Shown: piece by piece, positions 38,667-45,015 of the stretch
Position numbering within the stretch: the stretch's first letter is position 1
Layout of the letters: each line of letters opens with the position of its first letter
Source: Planctomycetota bacterium
GTDB lineage: Bacteria; Planctomycetota; GCA-2746535
NCBI GenBank assembly: GCA_002746535.1
Contig: NVWA01000029.1
Location: 1-64,000 of the forward strand
DNA length: 64,000 bases
Direction: 5' to 3'
Notes under the pieces: generated by a model
Told to the model about the DNA's origin: nothing
What the model saw: the letters and a program-made list of their open reading frames with translations, nothing else
The model's database searches: none
Made by a program: the position numbers and the translations under genes

Positions 38667-39422
38667 ATGTTCCCCATTCGTCTCTCCCTCGCGACCTATA
38701 ATCTCTGGAATACCGAACGCTGGCCTGAAAGAGAACCAGCGTTACAATTTTTCACAGACCGATACAAGCCTGATATTCTATGTTTACAGGAATTACGTTC
38801 TGAAACTCGTACAATGCTGGATCAAGCTCTTCCCAATCATGATCGCGTCAATGACGATTTTCCAGGCTGGATTTGTGAGGGCAATATTTACTGGCGGTCT
38901 GATTTGTTTTCCTGTATAGAATATGGAGCTGAAGATATTGGCATACTTAGCGATTATCGACGGCTGTTCTGGATTAGGTTAAAACAAAATGATGGCGATA
39001 AAGTGTTTTTTGTTAGTACCGCTCATTATACTTATCAATGTCATCCCAAAGAGCGTGAAACAGGAAATTCGCCTCGCTTAGAAGAAACCCGAGAAACGGT
39101 TACCGCATTGAGAAGATTGGTTACAGATGATGAACCTGTTTTTTTTATGGGTGACTTAAATGATTCTATTCATCCTCTACGCATACTTTATGACGCAGGT
39201 TATAAAAACTGTTTCTCAGAACTCGGTGTCGTTTCGCCTCCAACATTCCCAAGCATGCCTACAGCTGGTCCTGTGACTGGAATTCCAAGGATAACAGCAA
39301 CTATTGATTGGTTGTTTGCCAATGAAAAGGCTCGTCCAATTGCAGCTCAAGTGCCGCATTGCTATCATGAGAATCTTACGCCATCTGATCACTGGCCGGT
39401 CCTAGCTGTTTATGAAATATAG
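38667..39422 (+). CDS. Endonuclease/exonuclease/phosphatase-family protein (cassette)
   Basis: About 251 residues of the DNase I-like fold. ATYNLWN, CLQELRS (metal-binding Glu), FMGDLNDS (catalytic Asp and Asn) and PSDHWPV (Asp-His near the C-terminus) are the four family motifs in order. It should cleave phosphodiesters or phosphate esters with Mg2+; the substrate is not predictable. No signal peptide is seen. A GTG at 38658 is in frame, but AAAGGTG lies eight bases before the ATG at 38667. It is one of the larger cassettes. Confidence 0.88.
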   Translation: MFPIRLSLATYNLWNTERWPEREPALQFFTDRYKPDILCLQELRSETRTMLDQALPNHDRVNDDFPGWICEGNIYWRSDLFSCIEYGAEDIGILSDYRRLFWIRLKQNDGDKVFFVSTAHYTYQCHPKERETGNSPRLEETRETVTALRRLVTDDEPVFFMGDLNDSIHPLRILYDAGYKNCFSELGVVSPPTFPSMPTAGPVTGIPRITATIDWLFANEKARPIAAQVPHCYHENLTPSDHWPVLAVYEI

Positions 39423-39492
39423 ATAATCAAAGTTGCGGATACATCAAGAACGATGTACTCTTTCTCAATTTGATTTTTTGACCATGACTAAT

Positions 39493-39616
39493 GAACTACT
39501 AGATGATGCAACAAACGCTTTTAAGTCATCAACTTTATGCAACATAATAAAATTCATCATCAGTTCGCACTACGAAGGGTAATCTCCTAAAAGTACTGCT
39601 GATCTAATCGTTATGT
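39493..39616 (+). repeat. attC-like site 2
   Basis: About 124 bp ending in core GTTATGT. It carries the family block AAAATTCATCATCAGTTCGC and the right arm GCTGATCTAATC. The left boundary (GAACTAC) is uncertain. Confidence 0.7.
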
Positions 39617-39677
39617 TACAAGAATTAACAATCTTCTTATATTCATTTGAGAGTTTTTAAATATAAGGATTCTATCT

Positions 39678-39941
39678 ATGATCGTTTATTATGAATTTCT
39701 CGACTTTGTTGAGAAGGTAAGTATTGGCACAAAAAAAGAAGACGTTGAATCAATACTCGGCATCCCTATGATTTGCTCACAATCAACTTGGGTTTATGAT
39801 TTAGTCAGCAGTAAGGGGTTTCCTGGCATTCCTCCACCATCTGGCGTTACAGTTTTTACAAAGATTGAAATTCATTTTGAAAATAATGTCGTTAGCCGTA
39901 TCTCAAGAGGATGGATTGACATAACGAGCCCTAATTTATAA
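39678..39941 (+). CDS. Small BamE/SmpA-like protein (cassette)
   Basis: An 87-residue protein. The segment VSIGTKKEDVESILGIP resembles the helix-turn of BamE/SmpA-type domains, where a G-M-T/K-x-x-E-V-x-x-x-L-G motif precedes a beta sheet. No signal peptide or lipobox is present, so it is not a classical BamE. A cassette gene at 40.6 kb carries a similar motif. Function is unknown. Confidence 0.65.
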   Translation: MIVYYEFLDFVEKVSIGTKKEDVESILGIPMICSQSTWVYDLVSSKGFPGIPPPSGVTVFTKIEIHFENNVVSRISRGWIDITSPNL

Positions 39942-39972
39942 TTAAGAATATTATATATTATTATATAAATCA

Positions 39973-40097
39973 ACATAACCCGTCATGGCAACAAACACAT
40001 TTAAGTCACCGAATGTAAGCAATAAAATAAAATTCATCATCAGTTCGCACTATGCAAGATTGTCTTCGTAAAGTGCCGCTGAATTCAAACATTAGCA
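39973..40097 (+). repeat. attC-like site 3
   Basis: About 125 bp from ACATAAC to ATTAGCA, the latter being a G-to-A variant of the core. It shares the long block from AAAATTCATCATCAGTTCGC to CGTAAAGTGCCGCTGAATTC with site 7. The altered core may affect its activity. Confidence 0.7.
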
Positions 40098-40114
40098 GTC
40101 AAGAAAACCAACAT

Positions 40115-40546
40115 ATGAATATTCGACAATATAAACAATCCGATTTACAAGCGGTTCTCGATTCATGGGAGGTGGCAACTCGAATGGCCCATGAATTCAT
40201 GACAAATGATTTCATCTCCCAAGAGCGTAAAAATGTTGAAAAATTATATTTGCCTAATACAGATACTTGGGTTGCAGAAATTGATGGTGTGGTAAAGGGT
40301 TTTATCGCTCTAATGGGCAATGAAGTCGGCGCAATATTTCTCCAGCCTGATTACCATGGGAAAGGCATAGGGAAAGCATTAATGGATAAAGCTCAAGAAA
40401 TTCATGGCGACCTGGAAGTTGAGGTTTTCAAGATTAATGCTATTGGCTGTAATTTCTATTTAAAGTATGGTTTTCAACACCTAGAAGAAAAGCTTCATGC
40501 ACCAACAGGGCAACAAGTCTTGCGGCTTAAATTTACTGCTAACTAG
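40115..40546 (+). CDS. GNAT-family N-acetyltransferase (cassette)
   Basis: About 143 residues. It starts MNIRQYKQSDLQAVLDSW and carries the acetyl-CoA loop FLQPDYHGKGIGKALM and the terminal FYLKYGFQ block. It resembles YjaB-like acetyltransferases. An upstream in-frame ATG at 40052 falls inside the attC-like site and would add 21 unrelated residues, so the ATG at 40115 is preferred. Confidence 0.88.
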   Translation: MNIRQYKQSDLQAVLDSWEVATRMAHEFMTNDFISQERKNVEKLYLPNTDTWVAEIDGVVKGFIALMGNEVGAIFLQPDYHGKGIGKALMDKAQEIHGDLEVEVFKINAIGCNFYLKYGFQHLEEKLHAPTGQQVLRLKFTAN

Positions 40547-40630
40547 ACGATGCAATCAAATCCTGTTAACCCATCAGCATTCACTATACAGGATAATTCT
40601 TGTGGAGTGGAACTTGTCTAATCGTTATGC
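40537..40630 (+). repeat. attC-like site 4 (short)
   Basis: About 94 bp from TGCTAAC, which overlaps the stop of the GNAT gene, to GTTATGC. Its core overlaps the ATG of the next gene. The central part is shorter and more diverged than in sites 2, 3 and 7. Confidence 0.65.
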
Positions 40631-41043
40631 TTAAAAAAAATATAATTCTAACTCTAATACCTTTGTTCTTGTTAATATTTGTCATTTTAATTTTAGTTAT
40701 TAAAGACGCCATTAACCCATTCAATGAACACAAATTTGATCAAAAACTTTGGTTGCAATTATCTAAAAACGATAAAATTCAAGAGCGTGGTAAAATGGCC
40801 AGTGATATTATTTCAAATCAAATAAAACATAATATGTCAAAAGTTCAAGTAACTGATTTGATTGGTATTCCAACTCGCACATCTAACAAGTCAATTGATG
40901 CCGGTGGTAATAAATTCAAAGGTAAATCTACCCTTGTTTATTATATTGGTCACGCCTCATCAATGGGTTACGATGACGCTTTCATGTATATTCACTTAAA
41001 TAAACAAGATCAAGTAATAAGCTCTGAAATTAATGGTTATTAA
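40627..41043 (+). CDS. Membrane-anchored BamE-like protein (cassette)
   Basis: A 138-residue protein with an N-terminal transmembrane helix (about residues 7-26) and a soluble part containing HNMSKVQVTDLIGIPTRTS, a BamE/SmpA-like turn also seen in the cassette at 39.7 kb. The ATG lies within the GTTATGC core of the preceding site, so the cassette boundary itself supplies the start codon. Function is unknown. Confidence 0.65.
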   Translation: MLKKNIILTLIPLFLLIFVILILVIKDAINPFNEHKFDQKLWLQLSKNDKIQERGKMASDIISNQIKHNMSKVQVTDLIGIPTRTSNKSIDAGGNKFKGKSTLVYYIGHASSMGYDDAFMYIHLNKQDQVISSEINGY

Positions 41044-41155
41044 AACATAATTGCGGGATTGAACAGACACCTTTTTATGCAACAAACAAAACTAATAACA
41101 GCCCCACTACGCAACAATAGTTGATGTGACGTGGTTGTCATTTCTAACGTTAGCC
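41042..41155 (+). repeat. attC-like site 5
   Basis: About 114 bp ending in TTCTAAC and core GTTAGCC. The centre CACTACGCAACAATAGTTGATGTG differs from the main family and matches site 9, which defines a second subtype. The left end is poorly conserved. Confidence 0.65.
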
Positions 41156-41197
41156 AGTAAGAAATTAAAAATATAAATTTAAAGTAAAGAAGAGAAA

Positions 41198-41704
41198 ATG
41201 AATGATATGATCTTTATAGGAAGCAGTATTTTTGAAGGGTGGAGTCAACCAAGACTTCCTAGTTTTGAAATATATAATTTTGCTGTTGGTGGTACTACAA
41301 CAGGTTATTGGTTAGAAAATATTAAATCAAATATAAAGCCTGGTGTTCATAATTATGCATTTTATTGTGGTAGCAATGATCTTAATGCAGTGATTCTTCC
41401 AGATAAAATAATTGAAAATACAAATAAAATTTTTAATTTAATTAAAACGACAAACAGTCGAATACAAATTGCGTATTTTTCAATAATGAAGGCTCCGCAA
41501 AAATCAGATAAATTTGAAATTATTGATTATATAAATTCAAATATTAAATCTAAAATACGCGGCAACGATATCTTTATAGATTTAAATTCAATAATAGACA
41601 CGAATCCAAAATGGTATCAAGACGACGAATTGCATCTTAATGAATTGACCTACACTGAAATAGAAAATAAGTTTGGCGCTGTGTTAAGCCAGTGGGCTGC
41701 CTAA
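41198..41704 (+). CDS. SGNH/GDSL-family hydrolase (cassette)
   Basis: A 168-residue esterase-like protein. IFIGSSIFEGW (block I, Ser nucleophile), GGTTT, YCGSNDLNA (block III Asn) and DDELHLNEL (block V Asp-x-x-His) are all present, so it should be catalytically competent. There is no signal peptide. A 64-base copy of its 3' end recurs at 43750-43813. Confidence 0.88.
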   Translation: MNDMIFIGSSIFEGWSQPRLPSFEIYNFAVGGTTTGYWLENIKSNIKPGVHNYAFYCGSNDLNAVILPDKIIENTNKIFNLIKTTNSRIQIAYFSIMKAPQKSDKFEIIDYINSNIKSKIRGNDIFIDLNSIIDTNPKWYQDDELHLNELTYTEIENKFGAVLSQWAA

Positions 41705-41736
41705 CAAAACGATGAAGTCGATATACAATAAATCAT
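41699..41736 (+). repeat. attC remnant after the SGNH gene (site 6)
   Basis: A GCCTAAC left core and ACGATGAAGTCGATATAC arm are followed almost at once by the next ATG. The right arm and GTTRRRY core are missing. It is probably a deletion derivative that fuses two cassettes. Confidence 0.55.
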
Positions 41737-42070
41737 GAATGAAACTTATAAAATAGAATCAAGGCCAAATTGGCGATTCATATTAACTACCTATACAATC
41801 ATAATACCATTAGGTATTTCTGGTTGGGGTGTAATAATATCACTTTACTATATCTATATTAAACAAGATCTTGACTTAAATGAATTTTATACTGAATCTT
41901 TTGCCATTAATGGTTCATTCTTCTTAATTTCATTTAGTGGCTATTTACTTGTTGTATTATTCTCCAACTACTATTACAAGCTAAGTTCTATTAAACAATG
42001 GCTATTCACAATAATATGCTGGATCTTTATGTTAGTTACTGCTTGGCTAGATTTAAACATATTCTTTTAG
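41735..42070 (+). CDS. Small membrane protein of unknown function (cassette)
   Basis: A 111-residue protein with three predicted transmembrane helices (about residues 13-40, 55-78 and 86-108). No family is recognised. It follows the truncated attC-like remnant and precedes a complete attC-like site. Confidence 0.65.
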   Translation: MNETYKIESRPNWRFILTTYTIIIPLGISGWGVIISLYYIYIKQDLDLNEFYTESFAINGSFFLISFSGYLLVVLFSNYYYKLSSIKQWLFTIICWIFMLVTAWLDLNIFF

Positions 42071-42182
42071 TTTAACAAATCATTGCAGTCACACACTTTT
42101 GAGTCATCACAATAAAATTCATCATCAGTTCGCACTACGCAAGATTGTCTTCGTAAAGTGCCGCTGAATTCAAACGTTAGGG
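42070..42182 (+). repeat. attC-like site 7 (best-formed copy)
   Basis: 113 bp from GTTTAAC to GTTAGGG, matching the RYYYAAC and GTTRRRY consensus. The arms CGCACTACG and CGTAAAGTGCCG form an imperfect hairpin with an extra G and TT on one strand, like the extrahelical bases of integron attC sites. It is followed by the GC-richer transglutaminase gene. Confidence 0.8.
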
Positions 42183-42191
42183 CATTGAACT

Positions 42192-43712
42192 ATGATTGAC
42201 CAAGATTTTAATCAATTTACAGCCATCTGCATAGCCAGGATACGAACATTGAAACATGTAATGTACCTTACCGCGGTACTACTTTTCACCACGATCGCAG
42301 TGTGTGCAGAATCCGATTCATTTTTCAAGCGAGTTGTTAAAATAAATCGTATTCTAGAACCAGAATTAGATATAGCTACAATGCGGTCAAAACTCGACAA
42401 GCTACTTAATCAATTACGACCCAAGTTAGTCTCTTTGTCCAGCTCTGAAGAAAAGGTTGCATATCTCAACCGCATCCTTCTCGCCAACCGCAAAGTTGCA
42501 TACATTTCCAACAAGTACTGGCGCGATTCAACACTTGTCGCAAGCCTAATCCGCGGCAAAGGAAACTGCCTAGCCACAAGTACGCTCTACGTCGTAGTTG
42601 GAAAGGAACTCAAGCTGCCTTTACACATGGTTTTAATGCCGGGGCACGCCTTTGCCTGTTGGGCTGAAGACAAACAACGAATCAATATCGAAACCACAGC
42701 AGGTGGCAAGCGAATACCCACATTGACCTATCTCCGGAGAAATCCTCGGCCAGAACCCGAAGAGGTCGTACTATTCCGCTACGGTAAACCACTGACCGAA
42801 AACGAGGTCATAGCTGAACTTCTCAGTGTCGCTGCTACTCATAGAGCTGGTCAGAATCGTTATATAGATGCCGTTGAGCTTCTCAACCGCTCCATCCGTC
42901 TCGCACCAGACCGTCTAGATCGTCAACTTTATCGTATTCAACTCCTTTCCAACCTCTCTGGAAAACGTAAGGAAGCGGAGCGCGCTATTCGAGCCCTTAT
43001 CCAAAAGAAAGGTTGCCCCCGATCGATACAGACCGCCGGCTTCCTGTTTCTCGCCCGCTATGCAGGCGCTCGTGGAGACCACCAACACCAACGAAAACTA
43101 TTACTCTCAGCCTTCAAGGTTTCGCCCAAAAGAGGCCTTCTGAAAGTTCTAGACGATCTCGCTTTCTGCCACCACTCACTCAATGATCATGTAGGCGCTA
43201 TACGGTATATGGAATTAAGTATCAAACTATACAACAATGGCGACACGAGAGTGGCCACCGCGCTGCATGGCTTAGCCATCCTTCAAAGGCACGCAGGACA
43301 ATTCGATTTGTCCCTACGTTCCATTCGCTCTGCTCGCAAGTTTAATCCTGAAGATTGGGCCCTGCAGATGATGGAGGCTAAACTTCTCGTTCTGCAAGGA
43401 AAACGCAAGGAAGGAATTCTTCTGCACGCGCGCATTAAGCAACCCCGGGCACAAGCTACAAGATGGGGCAAAGGCGTTGCAACATTTCATGCTGTTTGCG
43501 GTGAGCGTGAGAAGTTCTTCACAGCTTTCGCAGAGGTTATGAAAGAGGCAAAAGATCCCTACATCATGCATTGGGTTGATAAAAATCGCGACCTTGACCC
43601 TTTCCGAAACGACCCACGTTTCAAGAAGATCGTACCTGCTACACGAAAACGTTTGATGGGAGACAAGGTACCCTCCGACAAAGGCATCGATACCAAAGTA
43701 CCGAATAAATAG
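42192..43712 (+). CDS. Exported transglutaminase-like (SirB1-type) TPR protein, GC-richer than its neighbours
   Basis: A 506-residue protein. KGNCLATSTLYVVVG supplies a Cys and MPGHAFACW a His of a transglutaminase-like/SirB1-type domain (about residues 60-200). The rest (about 210-480) is TPR-like helices. A signal peptide appears if translation starts at the ATG at 42261 (MYLTAVLLFTTIAVCAES); the ATG at 42192 is the longest start. Base composition is visibly GC-richer than the adjacent cassettes. It is oversized for a cassette, and its downstream side abuts a fragment of an SGNH gene, so it probably inserted into an existing cassette. Confidence 0.8.
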   Translation: MIDQDFNQFTAICIARIRTLKHVMYLTAVLLFTTIAVCAESDSFFKRVVKINRILEPELDIATMRSKLDKLLNQLRPKLVSLSSSEEKVAYLNRILLANRKVAYISNKYWRDSTLVASLIRGKGNCLATSTLYVVVGKELKLPLHMVLMPGHAFACWAEDKQRINIETTAGGKRIPTLTYLRRNPRPEPEEVVLFRYGKPLTENEVIAELLSVAATHRAGQNRYIDAVELLNRSIRLAPDRLDRQLYRIQLLSNLSGKRKEAERAIRALIQKKGCPRSIQTAGFLFLARYAGARGDHQHQRKLLLSAFKVSPKRGLLKVLDDLAFCHHSLNDHVGAIRYMELSIKLYNNGDTRVATALHGLAILQRHAGQFDLSLRSIRSARKFNPEDWALQMMEAKLLVLQGKRKEGILLHARIKQPRAQATRWGKGVATFHAVCGEREKFFTAFAEVMKEAKDPYIMHWVDKNRDLDPFRNDPRFKKIVPATRKRLMGDKVPSDKGIDTKVPNK

Positions 43713-43749
43713 ATTCACCAGAATTTGACCAAGTCTCAGCGACCAGGAT

Positions 43750-43813
43750 AAATTGACCTACACTGAAATAGAAAATAAGTTTGGTGCTATGTTAAGCCAG
43801 TGGGCTGCCTAAC
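43750..43813 (+). pseudogene. 3' remnant of a second SGNH-hydrolase cassette gene
   Basis: These 64 bases match 41642-41705, the last codons, stop and left core GCCTAAC of the SGNH gene, at 61 of 64 positions. Everything upstream of this point belongs to the transglutaminase gene. It is the footprint of a former paralogous cassette. Confidence 0.9.
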
Positions 43814-43905
43814 CAAGGGATGCAGTCGGACACTTTTAAGCCTTTATTTCTACGCAATAATATCAAATACAATATCAGTTCATTAAGGTAAATGATTTCA
43901 TTAAT
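43807..43905 (+). repeat. attC-like site 8 (partial)
   Basis: It starts GCCTAACCAAGGGATGCAGTCGG and keeps CACTTTTAAG and CTACGCAATAATA, but the standard right arm and GTTRRRY core cannot be recognised before the next gene. The right limit is approximate. Confidence 0.5.
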
Positions 43906-43979
43906 CAATGACTCAATCCATATTGATTCAATGACATCGTTCAATTGATTATCATTAAATGAAAATATAGGAAAATATA

Positions 43980-44174
43980 ATGGATGGTAGAAATCGATCA
44001 GATATTGAACCGGGTTTAAAAGTTAAAGCTGTTCTTAAGAAAGACCAAAGATCTGGTAGTCTCACAGAAGGTGTTGTCAAAGACATATTGACAAATTCAT
44101 CATTTCACTCACATGGTATCAAAGTTAGACTGGAAAGTGGAGACGTTGGAAGAGTAAAAGAAATTCTTGGTTAA
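43980..44174 (+). CDS. ywbE: YwbE-like (DUF2196) small protein (cassette)
   Basis: A 64-residue protein that begins MDGRNRSDIEPGLKV and contains VLKKDQRSG, GVVKDILTNSSFH and HGIKVRLESGDVGRV. These blocks closely match the YwbE family, whose biochemical role is unknown. It is full length for the family, with ATAGG upstream. Confidence 0.88.
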   Translation: MDGRNRSDIEPGLKVKAVLKKDQRSGSLTEGVVKDILTNSSFHSHGIKVRLESGDVGRVKEILG

Positions 44175-44179
44175 AAAGC

Positions 44180-44266
44180 CACTAACATAATTATTAATTC
44201 AACAGGTAAACGTACGCATTAGTAACTACACTACGCAACAATGGTTGATGTGAGTGGTGGTTAGCT
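44180..44266 (+). repeat. attC-like site 9
   Basis: 87 bp from CACTAAC to GTTAGCT. The centre CACTACGCAACAATGGTTGATGTGAG nearly matches site 5, so the two belong to one subtype. The following GNAT frame opens upstream within its right end. Confidence 0.65.
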
Positions 44267-44298
44267 ATATCATTATTTCTCAGCAAACGGACAGTAGT

Positions 44299-44730
44299 AT
44301 GATATTTTCTTGGTGTTATGATCAAACAGAAGTAGATTGGGATGACCTATCCAATTTGTATAAGATAGCCCCATTAGGCAATAAACCTCCTGAAAAATTA
44401 AAAGTCGTATTCAAGAACAGTATGTTTAAATGTTTCATCTATGACAATGAAGTTTTAATTGGCGTAGGCCGAGCACTCGCAGATGGTTTGGATTGTTCCT
44501 ATATTTGTGATATTGCTATTCATCCCGAATATCAAGGTAAGGGCTTAGGTAAACAAATCGTTTTAAGTTTAATAAAACAATCTGAAGGTCATAAAAAAAT
44601 TATCCTATATGCCAATCCAGGTAAAGAATGCTTTTATTCAAAACTTGGTTTTAAAAAAATGAATACCGCTATGGCCATATTTGAAAATGAAGTTGCTATG
44701 ATAAAAAATGGCATATTATCTGAAAAATAA
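44299..44730 (+). CDS. GNAT-family N-acetyltransferase (last cassette of array 1)
   Basis: About 143 residues. The acetyl-CoA loop IHPEYQGKGLGKQIV is clear and FYSKLGFKKM is the C-terminal block. The open frame extends to a GTG at 44254 within the attC-like site, but the ATG at 44299 gives a normal GNAT start. It is followed by the array trailer. Confidence 0.87.
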   Translation: MIFSWCYDQTEVDWDDLSNLYKIAPLGNKPPEKLKVVFKNSMFKCFIYDNEVLIGVGRALADGLDCSYICDIAIHPEYQGKGLGKQIVLSLIKQSEGHKKIILYANPGKECFYSKLGFKKMNTAMAIFENEVAMIKNGILSEK

Positions 44731-44736
44731 ATAGTC

Positions 44737-44789
44737 AATGCAACGGACACTTTTAAGTAACCCTTTTTACGTAACAAAATAAATTAAAT
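44737..44789 (+). repeat. attC-like left half at the end of array 1
   Basis: CAATGCAACGGACACTTTTAAG and TTTTTACGTAACAAAATAAA match the left halves of other attC-like sites, but the right arm and core are replaced by the trailer repeat. It marks the right edge of the array. Confidence 0.55.
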
Positions 44790-44947
44790 CAGTACCTCAA
44801 TCTACTATAGATAGCAATCCTCTGGACTAACCTAGTCCCGCTATCAATTAATAGTAATAGTATCCCCACCTACGAATCATTCCACACCACTCAAACAAAT
44901 TACCAATCATCATCCCCGTGTCTGAGTTTTGGAAAACTTGCTTTTCT
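44790..44947 (+). repeat. Cassette-array trailer, copy A
   Basis: About 158 bp, similar at roughly three-quarters of positions to 62145-62298, which ends the second array. Both share ACTATAG, GGACTA..TAGTCC, ATCCCACCTAC-like and TTTTGGAAA blocks. At 44810-44845 a stem GATAGC/GCTATC encloses GGACTA/TAGTCC. In the other copy the outer pair C-G becomes T-A, a compensatory change that supports a folded structure. Confidence 0.7.
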
Positions 44948-45015
44948 TTCATAATAATGAATAGAACATAATACGACTAAATCTTCATTTAAGAATTAAA
45001 CTTGTTTGTTTGTGT

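Noticed and set aside
42121-42180. tRNA-like TTCAAAC arm in the repeat family
   Set aside because: GAATTCAAACGTTAG resembles a T-arm by chance, but no acceptor stem, D-arm or CCA end can be fitted.
43283-43718. Minus-strand frames of 62 and 134 codons
   Set aside because: Antisense to the transglutaminase/TPR gene. The plus-strand frame is longer and has recognisable domains.
38476-44266. CRISPR array
   Set aside because: Repeats are about 90-125 bp, diverged, and separated by whole genes rather than by short uniform spacers. No cas genes are present.
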